DNA from: Bacteroidales bacterium
GTDB taxonomy: Bacteria; Bacteroidota; Bacteroidia; Bacteroidales; Lentimicrobiaceae
Reading direction: 5' to 3'
DNA: 64,000 nucleotides
Assembly (NCBI GenBank): GCA_016709025.1
Contig: JADJEQ010000004.1
Span: 186,001-250,000, forward strand
Shown: piece by piece, positions 19,657 to 29,122 of the stretch
Position numbering within the stretch: position 1 is the first letter of the stretch
Layout of the letters: each line of letters starts with the position of its first letter
Position numbers and translations under genes: made by a program
The notes under the pieces: model-generated
What the model was told of the DNA's origin: nothing
What the model saw: the letters and a program-made list of their open reading frames with translations, nothing else
Databases searched by the model: none

Positions 19657-19851
19657 CTATTTATTATTCCTATTTTCTTTTCTCAAACTCCACCAAACGC
19701 TTATTCCAATATATTGTCCTAATACTATAATTATCAGGAAAAGCAGTAATTGTCCTTTAGGAGTAAAGCCCTGAGTACTGTCATATGGTCTTCCGAAAGT
19801 ACCTTTACCCGGATTTGTATTTTGTAGAAAGATATTCAATGATCCAAACAT
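19657..19851 (-). CDS. Possible small membrane protein, 64 residues
   Basis: Polar, Gly/Pro-rich N-terminal half, then one hydrophobic segment (LLLFLIIIVLGQYIGISVWW) and a basic tail (SLRKENRNNK). Consistent with a single-span protein, but there is no homologue I recognise and no clear ribosome binding site. Orientation and position fit the neighbouring cassette-like genes. Confidence 0.4.
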   Translation of the reverse strand: MFGSLNIFLQNTNPGKGTFGRPYDSTQGFTPKGQLLLFLIIIVLGQYIGISVWWSLRKENRNNK

Positions 19852-19923
19852 GTATCTGTTTTCTTGTGTTCAATTTAAATCAACTTCCTGTTTTTCAATC
19901 CATTCACACCACCCCTTCGTTTT

Positions 19924-20769
19924 CTATTCCCTGTCGATGTCGTAAATGTAATTGTCGGACAACAGGAATTCAAATCGTTCCTTTTCCATTTCCCAATGTC
20001 TGTCCGTTTTCATTTTAACAATGATGGCTTTCCTGATTTCCGGGTCGTTGAATTTAAACAGTTCTTCAACTGTTAAGTAATAATCGGTTGTGCCGATATA
20101 TTTAAATTCTGTTTCGTTCAGATACTGAACAAGAGCAAATTTAATTTTATCAGCATATTCTGCTTTGTACCAATTACATAAATAGAAAATTGCTTCTATT
20201 CTACCCTTTTCAAAAGCTAAATCAGCAATCTGACTTTTGAATGGCTCCTGATAAATTCTATTCTTCATAGCCCTTCTCAGGAGCAGCCAATATGGATTAT
20301 TACTGTATATAACAATGCTGTCAAGTTCCCGTAATACTTTGTCTGTTGACTTCTTTGAGTCATCAACAAAACCCCAGTATCTATGGTATAATTCGCTGGA
20401 AATATAGTCCCTTGATTTAATACAGCCACTAAATGTTTCAACCTGTTTGTCATGTATGATAAATTTTTGGAAAAGGGTTTTCAGGTCCGGATAGGCATTG
20501 TCAGCCAAAGCCCAGCCCGCGTAACAGGCGACTGTTGCATTGCTATTGTCGGTAAGCCGGACCAATTCTTCTGTCGTAGCAATTTCTTTCAGCTGCATAA
20601 AATTTTTATAGTTTGCACTTTCTATCCCTGCAACTCCGATGTGTTCCTGCTGCACTTCATCGATTGCAGCAATTCTGTCAACGATCGCAGTTAATTTATC
20701 TGACTGTGCAAACGAAATATTTACACACAAAAGCGTTATGAGAAAGAGTAAGTTCGGCAATGGTTTCAT
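19924..20769 (-). CDS. Secreted hypothetical protein, HEAT-like helical
   Basis: 281 residues. Signal peptide MKPLPNLLFLITLLCVNISFAQ. The mature part is mostly helical; TDNSNATVACYAGWALADN resembles a HEAT-repeat helix pair, and such a fold fits the whole chain. No catalytic motif seen. The next gene upstream ends 50 bases before this start. Function unknown; probably periplasmic. Confidence 0.65.
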   Translation of the reverse strand: MKPLPNLLFLITLLCVNISFAQSDKLTAIVDRIAAIDEVQQEHIGVAGIESANYKNFMQLKEIATTEELVRLTDNSNATVACYAGWALADNAYPDLKTLFQKFIIHDKQVETFSGCIKSRDYISSELYHRYWGFVDDSKKSTDKVLRELDSIVIYSNNPYWLLLRRAMKNRIYQEPFKSQIADLAFEKGRIEAIFYLCNWYKAEYADKIKFALVQYLNETEFKYIGTTDYYLTVEELFKFNDPEIRKAIIVKMKTDRHWEMEKERFEFLLSDNYIYDIDRE

Positions 20770-20819
20770 CCTTTATTAATTTTGATTTTACAGGTCGTTT
20801 AGCCAGCCAATGCTGTCAT

Positions 20820-21266
20820 TTATTGTTCTTCGTTTATTTCATAAAAGTTCATCGGATAAGGCCCCTGATCAGAATAATCCAGAGGCTTGTCGGGCAGCCA
20901 GGAGTAAGGCAATGCATCTTCTTTAGAAACACCAATGATTTCATATAATTCATCTTCCATCATGTAATACCAGGCCTTCTCTGAGTCAATGTAAATTTTG
21001 ACAGAGTCTCGTTCAAGGAAGTCATATGTATGGGTATTAATTTCAAAGTTTGCCTGTAACGCGGTCCCATTTTTTAAAATAATTGTCCCGGCGCAGATAT
21101 AGTGCCGGCCGTCTAATGGAATCTTGTCCGATTGCAGTGGTGAACCAGAACATGGTCCCGTACGAACGGTTACTCCACCCTTACTTAAAAAGGAAACCGG
21201 CGCTCCATATTGTTCAATATCTTTAAGTCTTAATGGCATTCTGTGTGCTTTAATAAAAAGACTCAT
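20820..21266 (-). CDS. Hypothetical protein, 148 residues
   Basis: Not recognised. No signal peptide; starts MSLFIKAHRMPLRLKDI. The middle has beta-rich stretches, then LERDSVKIYIDSEKAWYYMMED, given only as KAWYYMMEDELYEI here. An alternative start is the Met at residue 9. Sits 50 bases upstream of the HEAT-like gene, and both may belong to one cassette. Confidence 0.55.
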   Translation of the reverse strand: MSLFIKAHRMPLRLKDIEQYGAPVSFLSKGGVTVRTGPCSGSPLQSDKIPLDGRHYICAGTIILKNGTALQANFEINTHTYDFLERDSVKIYIDSEKAWYYMMEDELYEIIGVSKEDALPYSWLPDKPLDYSDQGPYPMNFYEINEEQ

Positions 21267-21269
21267 GCC

Positions 21270-21398
21270 GACCCGGACTTTACTCTGTATGTAAATTCCG
21301 CATTCACATCATTCCAGCCGGCAGAATTATCAATAAATATACAGTCTTTCTCCTTACAACCCTTCGCCCGGGTGCGGGAAGATTATTTTTTGGCAGCA
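21270..21398 (-). other. attC-like site after the 67-residue gene
   Basis: In gene sense it opens with TGCTGCCAA (21398-21390), the exact reverse complement of TTGGCAGCA, which opens the same putative cassette at 22357-22349. Inside is a family-2 repeat with CCCGCACCCGGGCG. The far end is less clear (GTCGGCATG). Confidence 0.5.
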
Positions 21399-21424
21399 GC
21401 TGATATTAAATATTTCTCTCAACT

Positions 21425-21628
21425 TTAATCACCTTCCTTAACTTTTATGGACTGCACAAGACCATAACTAACCCAGGTTATTATCCGGGGATTGTTTTGT
21501 AACTGCCCGCTGATTTCCGTTAAGTTATCCCTGATTACAGGCCTGTTTGAATAATACGAATAAACCATCACAATGAATCCCAGCAGAATTAAACCAATTA
21601 AAGTCTTGTATGATTCCGGTATTTTCAA
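21425..21628 (-). CDS. Small membrane-anchored hypothetical protein, 67 residues
   Basis: One hydrophobic N-terminal segment (about residues 8-26, LIGLILLGFIVMVYSYY), then a polar tail of 40 residues. No family recognised. Appears to share a cassette with the upstream lipoprotein gene, since the matching attC-like half-sites bracket both. Confidence 0.5.
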   Translation of the reverse strand: MKIPESYKTLIGLILLGFIVMVYSYYSNRPVIRDNLTEISGQLQNNPRIITWVSYGLVQSIKVKEGD

Positions 21629-21767
21629 TGAAGGATGATTTTTATAATTGCTTATGCTTTAGCTGTTTGACGCATCACGGTGGCGGGTGGTTGACTTTCG
21701 GGTAACACCCACATGAGCGGGATGGACACACCTTCGAATTCCAATACCGCGCATTGCAGGCATTTCT

Positions 21768-22325
21768 TTATTTAAATACAGATATCCGGTCAATTTCAGC
21801 CGTTGGTCGCTTAAATGCAATAAATTCCGGTTCAGTTGCCGAATAATTATAGTCGGCAACCCTGGAGGATTCTGTTGTCAAAAATTGAACGCTGTAATCT
21901 TGGCCCGGAACCAGGATGTACTCATAATCCATTGAAAGTTCATCCATTGATGGTCTGGAATCGGGATACTTTTTTAGAAAATCCTCAAGTGTCATCCCAA
22001 CATGAACATCATAATCAATGATAATATTTTGAGAAATTATCTCTATACCATTAATCGTATCATTATCCTCCATTGTCCAGACAAAAAATAAGCTTTCTCC
22101 GTTTTCTGTTACTTTGATTCCATTATTCTCGCTGTCAATTCCATATTTGAATAGCGGTTCTTCAATGAATTCAGCTCCAGCATACAATGCTTTCATTTCC
22201 TGAATAGTCATTCCAATATGAATCACATCCACCTGAATGCGATGCAAACCAGACTTCGGATTTAAACTATTACTACAGGCCGCTAAGAGCAGAAAGCCAA
22301 AGATCAGAATCCGGGATATTCTCAT
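21768..22325 (-). CDS. Lipoprotein, hypothetical
   Basis: 185 residues. Lipoprotein signal MRISRILIFGFLLLAAC (lipobox LLAAC). Two similar halves each contain an HxGMT motif (VIHIGMTIQEMKALY and DVHVGMTLEDFLKKYP), a pattern seen in small outer-membrane-assembly or inhibitor-like lipoproteins such as the SmpA/BLIP fold. Function unknown. The start is 25 bases after a GTTGGCAGC half-site. Confidence 0.7.
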   Translation of the reverse strand: MRISRILIFGFLLLAACSNSLNPKSGLHRIQVDVIHIGMTIQEMKALYAGAEFIEEPLFKYGIDSENNGIKVTENGESLFFVWTMEDNDTINGIEIISQNIIIDYDVHVGMTLEDFLKKYPDSRPSMDELSMDYEYILVPGQDYSVQFLTTESSRVADYNYSATEPEFIAFKRPTAEIDRISVFK

Positions 22326-22348
22326 GAGTATTTCCGGTTTATTAAAGT

Positions 22349-22405
22349 TGCTGCCAACTCTTAAACGTCATCTCAAACATACCACTTTCCCCTTTCACAT
22401 TAAAT
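22349..22405 (-). other. attC-like right half upstream of the lipoprotein gene
   Basis: In gene sense: AAAGTGGTATGTTTGAGATG, then AAGAGTTGGCAGC. The first part is shared with 31555-31625, 32749-32800 and 40854-40925. GTTGGCAGC fits the R' consensus GTTRRRY at GTTGGC and pairs with TGCTGCCAA after the downstream gene. Confidence 0.55.
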
Positions 22406-22584
22406 TTTAAATGGCACAGAGGTTAAGGTTAAGGTTAAGGTTAAGGCTAATCCTGTGTTTATCGTAATCTCTCAAGCCTGATATTCATATCCAATCTAAC
22501 TTTCTTTAAGCCCGACTCCACTTTGATATGTCGGGTAAACTTCAGACCCCGCCTGCCGGCGGGCATGTTTGAGCTTTACTTTTA
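22406..22584. repeat. Repeat spacer
   Basis: GGTTAAGGTTAAGG run at 22420-22450, then a block related to 12685-12830 that ends in a CCGCCTGCCGGCGGGC palindrome right after the next gene's stop. Confidence 0.7.
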
Positions 22585-23298
22585 CTATGGCGCGATTTTT
22601 ATTATTTTCTCAATTTCGCCTGTCTTGTCATTCACGATGATTCGTCCGGGTGGTTTGGTGTCTTTTACCCAATGACTTTGTATGAAACTAACTTTGTTTC
22701 CGGTAATTTCTATTGAGCCAAAACCATCGAACTTCGTCTGATTATAAAGATCGTCATGCTTCCAAAAGTACCTTCCATTATCAAGGTTCAGCTTCCCGAT
22801 AAAACCAATAGAAGCGACATAGGTTATGCTACCTGTCACAACCGGGTCGGTAAGGTTGAAGCCGTAAATGCTATTGCTCCATTTCAGCTTATTTGTTGCG
22901 CGGTCATAAGCTTCAATATAACTTGAGCCACAATCATAATCGGTTGCTGAATAGTAAACAATCAGATCATTCTTATAATCAAGGAAATGAGCCTCGTCTA
23001 CGATTAAATCCGTTTTAAGGTGAAAAGTATCTGATAGTTTCGTGGTGGTATTCTGCACCGCAATTTTCCCGTCCGGGTACAATATATAATGCCTGTCTTT
23101 CATTGTCACCTCGACGGTATCTTCTTCAGTGATGCTCTGTGTCATGGCTTTTACCCTGACAGGTCTTATAATATTCGTATTCGTCCGGGTTTCATCCGTT
23201 TCAGTTTCCAGTGGATTGTTCTCAAAACCAGTTTGTGAATTGTTGTCCGGGCCGGAACAACCGAAGAGTATAAGGAATATATATGGGATCTGTTTCAT
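22585..23298 (-). CDS. Lipoprotein with PQQ-propeller-like repeats
   Basis: 237 residues. Signal MKQIPYIFLILFGC with lipobox LFGC. The mature part has beta-propeller-like repeats with DRATNKLKWSN and LNLDNGRYFWKHDD, the pattern of WD/PQQ-type blades, but too few for a complete closed propeller. No catalytic residues seen. Probably attached to a membrane and used in binding. Lies between the M60-like gene and the small lipoprotein gene, all on the same strand. Confidence 0.65.
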   Translation of the reverse strand: MKQIPYIFLILFGCSGPDNNSQTGFENNPLETETDETRTNTNIIRPVRVKAMTQSITEEDTVEVTMKDRHYILYPDGKIAVQNTTTKLSDTFHLKTDLIVDEAHFLDYKNDLIVYYSATDYDCGSSYIEAYDRATNKLKWSNSIYGFNLTDPVVTGSITYVASIGFIGKLNLDNGRYFWKHDDLYNQTKFDGFGSIEITGNKVSFIQSHWVKDTKPPGRIIVNDKTGEIEKIIKIAP

Positions 23299-23651
23299 TG
23301 TTTTTTAATAAAATTGGGCACCATGAGTTTATACCTGTATCAACATTTTCATGTTTCCCTGTTTAGCGTTTATGGTTCCGGTCCTTTGTTCATCAATAAT
23401 AAACATGCCAGCAGGCCTGGTTCTATTTTGCTTTTAACCGGGTGAGCAAGGATTGTTATGATTGATCCCCAAGTTGAGCAATTTGAAAAAAAATCGCTCC
23501 AATCAGTCAGAAGATACGCTTACCGAATACCGGCCGGGCGCTGGCGCCGTTCTTTTGACCATAGACCCAGTAAGCAGGCCGTCAGACTGGTGTTTATCAG
23601 CAAAAGAATGGTCGCAACACTTCATGTTACCTGCTGTTGGGCTTTCTTCTT
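23299..23651 (-). other. Spacer with attC-like half-sites
   Basis: In gene sense GCAGGTAAC (23634-23626) lies just after the M60-like stop and pairs 8 of 9 with GTTACCTCC before that gene (26275-26267). At about 23351-23372 an AACGCTAAACAGGGAAACA block resembles one at 26302-26324. No gene seen. Confidence 0.5.
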
Positions 23652-26195
23652 TCAGCGGTTCACGATTAGTTTTCGAGCTGCTGTTCCTTGTTTTGTCGTA
23701 ACGTAAATAATGTAAACCCCGTTGTTGCCAAGTTGCAGGTTTGTTGCCTTTTGTGTTGCCTGTGTTTTAAGTATTTGTCGCCCAAGCATGTCTGTAACGG
23801 TTATTTCAGCATTGTCATCCGGAATTGAAATTGTAAATTGTCCACTGTTCGGATTGGGATATACGGAAATGTAATTTTCATAATTGATTTCCCGGGGAAC
23901 GTTAACGATACCGCAGCCATCAGGGAAATAGGTGTCAATAATACCCCGGAGGGCAACTACCGCCGAGTCCCCATGTGAATTGTTATAGAGAGGAAGCCAG
24001 ACGTTATACCAGCCGTTTTCATAATCCGGATTACCGCCCGGAGGTACAGGGCCATTAAAGTATATCAGGGCATGCTCGTTAAACTGAACGTTGTCCATTG
24101 GAATAATAGATTGATAATGCTCCAGGCGATTACAAATCAAAGGAGAAGGCTGCAGATTATTGCTGTTTATTGCCTGAGCAAGTGCTGCTGAATCCTGCGG
24201 TTGCACGCCCCAGAAATGAATCAACGGTCGCAAATCTGCACCCGCTGCCTTTGATAACTTCAGTATGCGATCATCAATTTGTCCCAGGGGTCCGGGGGGC
24301 ACTCCGTTGATGTAATCGAGGTTTACCTGATGGTAATAACTTTCCAGTGCTTCCCATCCAAACAGCGCAGCGATTTCCACATACTTACCATACCCGCGGT
24401 GCTGATACCTGACTTCATTTATGGTTGAATCGGAAATATCCATGGGGTTCCCGACGCGGAAATTATGCGTAACCATCCAGTTAATTGCCGACTGATCACG
24501 GGTACGCCAATACTCATTGTTAAACGACATGCCAAATGCGGTGTCGATGTCCATCCCATATAATTCATTGTAGATTGTTGCGGAGAGCAGATTCACAATG
24601 GCTTCAGCTTCCCCCGGAAATTTTTCCATTAACTGGGAGTGTCCAAGTTCATGAAACTCAGTTTCCCACATATGCTCAGCTCCCGGTAATAAAAACCACA
24701 TCTGACTATTCCCATTTTGAATATTATACGGACTATAGGGATTATTGATTTGCGGAAATCCAATACCATAGGAACCGTGCATAATCTGAACATCCAACAT
24801 GACATACAGAACCTGGTTGCTGCGAATTAAAGGATACCCTAATAAATTGGAAACCACATCCATGCGCGCATCCCAGTCGGCCATGAGCGTCACAGGGTCG
24901 CTGTAGTTGTATATAAAACTGGTTGGAACCTGCATCATGAATTTTTCAGATTCAAAATCTGCCCAGGGAGCCGGATGATGCCGCTGAACGTTTTGCCATT
25001 CGCTTAAGGTGGTAGCATCATAACTTTTTGCTGAGAAGAACGGAGCCGGAACTACGTTGGTTAATTCTATCTGTTGCAAACCGGCAGAAGCCTGGCAGGG
25101 CGTAATAATATAAATTCCACCTCCGAAAGGATTTGCTATAAGGGTGATAGAATCGGTGATATCGAATGCATCGGAAATTCCGAAAAATCGCTGTATCGTA
25201 GGATGTACAGTGTTATTCATAAGCGGGTGCGCACCCACGAGTATTTTGTATCCGGCATTCACCATGATATCCGGCACCTTTACTTTTCCAATAGAACCGG
25301 GAGACAGGTAATAGCCGGTTGGTCTTCTTGCGGGAGTTGCGGACCATGCCGTAGGTTTCCCCCAATCAGCCGGCATCGAGGCATTGACGGTTGCAAGGTA
25401 TACCTGTAAGGAGTCAACAGGTAATGGACAAGCTCCGGGAAAATAATTGGAAGTCAGATATTTCCTGCCATTTAAAAAGGTGCTGTATTCTGCTGTTTTG
25501 TCTTTGGTATACAAGACTTCAAACAATTCCTGCTGTATAAGGTATATCGCCCTGTCGTATTCAAAACCATCAAGGGCTCCCGGGGCATTCGGGAAACCAC
25601 CCGTTGTGGCAGCATTCAGAAAAACAGGACCTGGATTGGTCTCATAACAACTGATAAGGTCAAAGGCTGCTGAAATGACCGTAAGAGTATCTGCGAGATA
25701 TAATTGGTATTGATCAATACTATCGGCCAAAGAATTTATCTGAACAGGTGAAAGCGGGGTGATGTTATTACAATGATCCGATAACTGCCCATAAACGTTT
25801 AAAAGCATTGCGTTGATATATCCGGGAGGAAAATTGAATAATGTAGTTTCGTTAAAAGTAAACGCACCACCGGTTGCAACCAGATTACCATCCAAATAAA
25901 CATTGTAGGAACCATTTCCATACGCGCAACAAATTCCATCACCATAGGTATCATAAATGGTAAAACGAAGGAGGTTACCGGTGAGAAAGCAAAGTGTATC
26001 GTTGTTGGTCGTGCCGCTCGCAACAATCGTATTTGCTGCATCTCTTATATCCCAGCTTGTTTCATTCGGGTAAGTATCAGGAACAATACTGACAATGATT
26101 TGTGAGTAACCTGTTGGACACTGGGCCAGTGACTTTGGTGTTATACCAAATATTAACAATGAACACACAAGTAAAATTGAAGAAAATATTTTCAT
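23652..26195 (-). CDS. Secreted M60-like metallopeptidase with T9SS sorting domain
   Basis: 847 residues. Signal peptide ending KSLAQ. Residues about 25-115 form a small beta domain with TIYDTYGDGICCAYGNGSY, known from other T9SS cargo. The middle holds a zinc motif HELGHSQL (ETEFHELGH) with a downstream Glu-rich helix, as in M60/enhancin-type peptidases that attack glycoproteins or mucin. The C-terminus is a type A sorting domain (VYPNPNSGQFTISI, GVYIIYVTTKQG, ending LIVNR). It should be exported by the type IX system to the cell surface. Very large for a cassette gene, yet matched half-sites bracket it. Confidence 0.85.
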   Translation of the reverse strand: MKIFSSILLVCSLLIFGITPKSLAQCPTGYSQIIVSIVPDTYPNETSWDIRDAANTIVASGTTNNDTLCFLTGNLLRFTIYDTYGDGICCAYGNGSYNVYLDGNLVATGGAFTFNETTLFNFPPGYINAMLLNVYGQLSDHCNNITPLSPVQINSLADSIDQYQLYLADTLTVISAAFDLISCYETNPGPVFLNAATTGGFPNAPGALDGFEYDRAIYLIQQELFEVLYTKDKTAEYSTFLNGRKYLTSNYFPGACPLPVDSLQVYLATVNASMPADWGKPTAWSATPARRPTGYYLSPGSIGKVKVPDIMVNAGYKILVGAHPLMNNTVHPTIQRFFGISDAFDITDSITLIANPFGGGIYIITPCQASAGLQQIELTNVVPAPFFSAKSYDATTLSEWQNVQRHHPAPWADFESEKFMMQVPTSFIYNYSDPVTLMADWDARMDVVSNLLGYPLIRSNQVLYVMLDVQIMHGSYGIGFPQINNPYSPYNIQNGNSQMWFLLPGAEHMWETEFHELGHSQLMEKFPGEAEAIVNLLSATIYNELYGMDIDTAFGMSFNNEYWRTRDQSAINWMVTHNFRVGNPMDISDSTINEVRYQHRGYGKYVEIAALFGWEALESYYHQVNLDYINGVPPGPLGQIDDRILKLSKAAGADLRPLIHFWGVQPQDSAALAQAINSNNLQPSPLICNRLEHYQSIIPMDNVQFNEHALIYFNGPVPPGGNPDYENGWYNVWLPLYNNSHGDSAVVALRGIIDTYFPDGCGIVNVPREINYENYISVYPNPNSGQFTISIPDDNAEITVTDMLGRQILKTQATQKATNLQLGNNGVYIIYVTTKQGTAARKLIVNR

Positions 26196-26266
26196 GTTCT
26201 TTTTTTCTGTTGCTTATTCTGTCCGGTTTTCAGCTACTGACTTCATTGCGTGCGGTTACTGTAATT

Positions 26267-26324
26267 GGAGGTAACGAGTGTGTACAATCACCACCATTAA
26301 CCTGTTTCCCCTGTTAAGCGTTCG
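26267..26324 (-). other. Short attC-like site before the M60-like gene
   Basis: 58 bases from CGAACGCTTAAC (R''-like) to CGTTACCTCC (R'-like) in gene sense. The R'' part resembles GAACGCATAAC at 38635. The R' part pairs with GCAGGTAAC after the gene. Confidence 0.45.
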
Positions 26325-27647
26325 TGGATCCTATCTATTCTATGGCAAAATTCAACAACACCAACACCCGGATCTGATCAGCTTCTATACGATTGAACCC
26401 ACCTATTCAAGTCAGAAGTTATACGCAACTCAGGTCAAATATAGCACATATTCGCGGAAATCAATTGGGATTTCGTTTCCATTTGTGATGGAATGGTGGA
26501 AGATTGGAATGTTGGAATGGTGGCCCTTCGACTTGGTTCGACAAGAGCTCACCAACCACCGCTCAGGGTGACAATGGAATAATGGAATGTTTGAATGATG
26601 GAAGGATGGCCCTTCGACTCCTATTCTCAGATCCCGGGATTGTTTCGCCCCTTCAGGGCTTTATTTTCTTTTTCGTTCGGGTAACCATGGGATTCGCTTC
26701 GCTTCTCCCATGGTTATGATGTTTCGCCCTTTCAGGGCTTCCCCTTTTCTCGTAGCTTCTCTCAGCCTGTCCATCTTTCTCCCAGTCCTCTCAGTTCTCT
26801 CAGCCCTCAGTCTCCCAGTCTCCCCTTCTCCCCTAGTCCCTCAGTCCCTCAGTCTCAGTCCCTCAGTCCCTCAGTCCCTTAGTCCCTTAGCCCCTCTGTC
26901 TCCCCTTCTCACAACTCCGGATTATTTCGCCCCTTCAGGGCTTTGTTTTCTTTTTGGTTTGAGTATCCATGGGCTTCGCTTCTCCCATGGTTATGATGTT
27001 TCGCCCTTTCAGGGCTTCCTTTGGTCCCCCCTTAAACCCCCCCCCCCCCCCCCTTCCCTCAAGTCCTTCACCTAGTCTCAGTCCCTCAGTCCCTCCCCTC
27101 CCTCCCCCCTCCCTCAGTCCCTCAGTCCCTAGCCCTTAGTCCCTTAGCCCCTCTGTCTCCCCTTCTCACAACTCCGGATTATTTCGCCCCTTCAGGGCTT
27201 TGTTTTCTTTTTGGTTTGAGTATCCATGGGCTTCGCTTCGCTTCACCCATGGTTATGATGTTTCGCCCTTTCAGGGCTTCCCTTTTCTCGTAGCTTCTCT
27301 CAGCCTTTTCATCTTTCAATCACTTTAACTCTCAGTCTCTCAGTCTTCCTCTTCCCCCTCAGTCCTTCAGTCCCTCAGTCCCTCAGTCCCCTCCCCCCTT
27401 CCCTCCTTCTCCTCTCTTTTCTTCAGTCTCTCAGTCCCTCAGTCTCTCAGTCCCTCAGTCCCTCAGTCTCCCAGTCTCCCAGTCTTCTCCCCTTCTCCCC
27501 TTCTCCTTCAGTCCCTCTGTCTCCCCTAACCTCTCCATCTCTCAATCTCAGCCTCTGCGCCCGATGGCTTTAAAATGCTCTAAAGGCGACTGCCTGGCCG
27601 GAAAGACCGGCAGGTTTTAAATCTTATATGTTACCGGTTCTTTGTTT
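26325..27647. repeat. 1.3-kb gene-free repeat block with REP-like elements
   Basis: No gene. Three copies (about 26640-26740, 26926-27020, 27178-27283) of a 95-105-base element: a CGCCCCTTCAGGGCTT box, a CCATGGG...CCCATGG hairpin with TTCGCTTC in the loop, then CGCCCTTTCAGGGCTT. Between them are long CTCAGTCCCTCAGTCC runs, a poly-C tract (27037-27053), and at 26523-26572 a dispersed TTGGTTCGACAAGAGCTCAC element. The REP-like unit occurs again at 41783. Confidence 0.85.
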
Positions 27648-28268
27648 TTACTTCTTTGTCAGTTTGTATCTCAAATGCGTTGTCAGGTTTGAGGGTATTA
27701 CTTCTACAATTTGAACATCGTAATTATCTTTGTCTATACTCTCGAACAACCGGATACCACTTCCTAAAAAAACAGGTGCAATGTGAATGAAAAATTCGTC
27801 CACTAAACCTGCATTGAGAAACTGTTGAATGGTATTCGCACCACCCTGTATTCTTATGTCCTTTCCTTTGGCTGATTGTCTCGCCTTTTCCAATGCACTG
27901 TGTATTCCGTCGTTAACAAAATAAAAAGTAGTTGTCCCTTTCTGAACCCAGGGTTCCCGTTTTTCGTGTGTCAGCACATAAACATCTGCCTTATATAAAT
28001 CTACCGGCCAACTGGCTTCACCTTCTTCAAACATTCGTTTTCCCATAATGTAAGAACCTGTTCTTGCAATTGTCTCTCTGATAAATTTACCATCAGGTCC
28101 GTCTTCATTACCGCCTTCCATTCCTAAATGTTCCCAAAATGCTTTTTGATTAAGCATCCACATGTGAAGTTTTCCGGATACACCGCCCATTGGGTTGCCC
28201 GGACTTCTGTTGTCGCCTGCGAAAAAGCCGTCAAGGGATATCCCGCTGTCAAAGATTATTTTGCTCAT
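27648..28268 (-). CDS. Dihydrofolate reductase family protein (RibD C-terminal type)
   Basis: 206 residues. Starts MSKIIFDSGISLDGFFAG, the typical opening of the stand-alone RibD-C/DHFR-like family. Also seen: GSYIMGKRMFEEGEASWP, DVYVLTHEKREPW and IRIQGGANTIQQFLNAGLVDE (here only IRIQGGANTIQQFL), which form the NADPH-binding site. Presumed cytosolic NADPH-dependent reductase with unknown substrate. After the stop a GGTAACATA sequence and a CCTGCCGGTCTTTCCGGC hairpin resemble the start of an attC-like site, but no matching partner was found upstream. Confidence 0.85.
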   Translation of the reverse strand: MSKIIFDSGISLDGFFAGDNRSPGNPMGGVSGKLHMWMLNQKAFWEHLGMEGGNEDGPDGKFIRETIARTGSYIMGKRMFEEGEASWPVDLYKADVYVLTHEKREPWVQKGTTTFYFVNDGIHSALEKARQSAKGKDIRIQGGANTIQQFLNAGLVDEFFIHIAPVFLGSGIRLFESIDKDNYDVQIVEVIPSNLTTHLRYKLTKK

Positions 28269-28279
28269 TTTATTTATTT

Positions 28280-28470
28280 ATTATTCGTTAAAGTTAATTC
28301 TTGTCCGTTGATTCGATTCTTTGCAATGTCACTCTGCAATTACCGCTATCGCCGGCATAAGCTAAGCGCTGGAGGGTAGTTGTGATAACATCTCCTTCGG
28401 CCAGCACAATTCTTAATAAATATACAACCTTTATCCTTACAACCACGCGCCCGATAGCTTTCAGCATTTA
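28280..28470 (-). other. Palindromic spacer with family-2 repeat
   Basis: In gene sense: TCGCTAAATGC, GCTATCG, the family-2 core, then TTATGCC and CGATAGC. GCTATCG and CGATAGC are complementary and enclose the family-2 repeat. Resembles a long attC with a variable terminal structure, though R' is not clear. Confidence 0.45.
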
Positions 28471-28523
28471 GCGACCTGTTTGTTCAGCATTTATATTTCG
28501 TTTGTAATACAATCCTGCAATTC

Positions 28524-28970
28524 TTACAAATCCTTTTTAAGATAAATCATATCAACAAGTTGTATCTCTCCCTCAAAAATGGGGTGGACGTAATTGTCGG
28601 TAAAAAAATTCTTTACCCGGTATGACTTTTCAAATCCACAACTTTCATAGAACGATAAGATTGCGGGCGTTTCTCCTGTCCCGACATGCATGGTCTTGTA
28701 GTCGTTTTTGTAGAAATCAGAAATGTAACTGATCAATGCTCTGCCGTACCCTTTTCCCTGATATTTCGCGTAGGTCGCTATGTTCTTCAATTCGCAGGTT
28801 TCGCTATTTATTGGCACTACAACACAAACACTTTTCAAATCCCCGTCGTATAAAGCAAACAAATCTCCACCCGGCAAATACTTGTCAATCATATTTTCCT
28901 GCTCGTCGGCCAGCAACAATAAGTCAAGGAACTTTTTCTTATTTGCGGTAATTTTTTCTATTCTCACCAT
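28524..28970 (-). CDS. GNAT-family N-acetyltransferase
   Basis: 148 residues. Seen: the acetyl-CoA binding motif A AKYQGKGYGRALISYI, preceded by the beta-4 strand CELKNIATY, and the C-terminal ILSFYESCGFEKSYR. Transfers an acetyl group from acetyl-CoA to an amine; the substrate is not evident. Cytosolic. Stand-alone, small and flanked by palindromic spacers, as is typical of cassette-borne acetyltransferases. Confidence 0.9.
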   Translation of the reverse strand: MVRIEKITANKKKFLDLLLLADEQENMIDKYLPGGDLFALYDGDLKSVCVVVPINSETCELKNIATYAKYQGKGYGRALISYISDFYKNDYKTMHVGTGETPAILSFYESCGFEKSYRVKNFFTDNYVHPIFEGEIQLVDMIYLKKDL

Positions 28971-29034
28971 ATCTCTGTTGTTTCCTGGTTTGTAAGCTTT
29001 AATACCAGTGAGTTTATAGCCTGAAAAGGATGTA

Positions 29035-29122
29035 GCTCATCAGGGAACCGGGGATGAAGGACGAGTACAGCACAGGCCAATAATCGCCGGGTCTTGCTGA
29101 CAGTTATTCCTGCCTGTTAGCG
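29035..29122 (-). other. attC-like left half after the amidohydrolase gene
   Basis: In gene sense opens with CGCTAACAGGCAGGAAT (from 29122) and continues to GGCGATTATTGGCCTGTGC. Related to left halves at 32805-32916, 33490-33627 and 40140-40270. It overlaps the last codons of the amidohydrolase reading frame. Confidence 0.5.
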
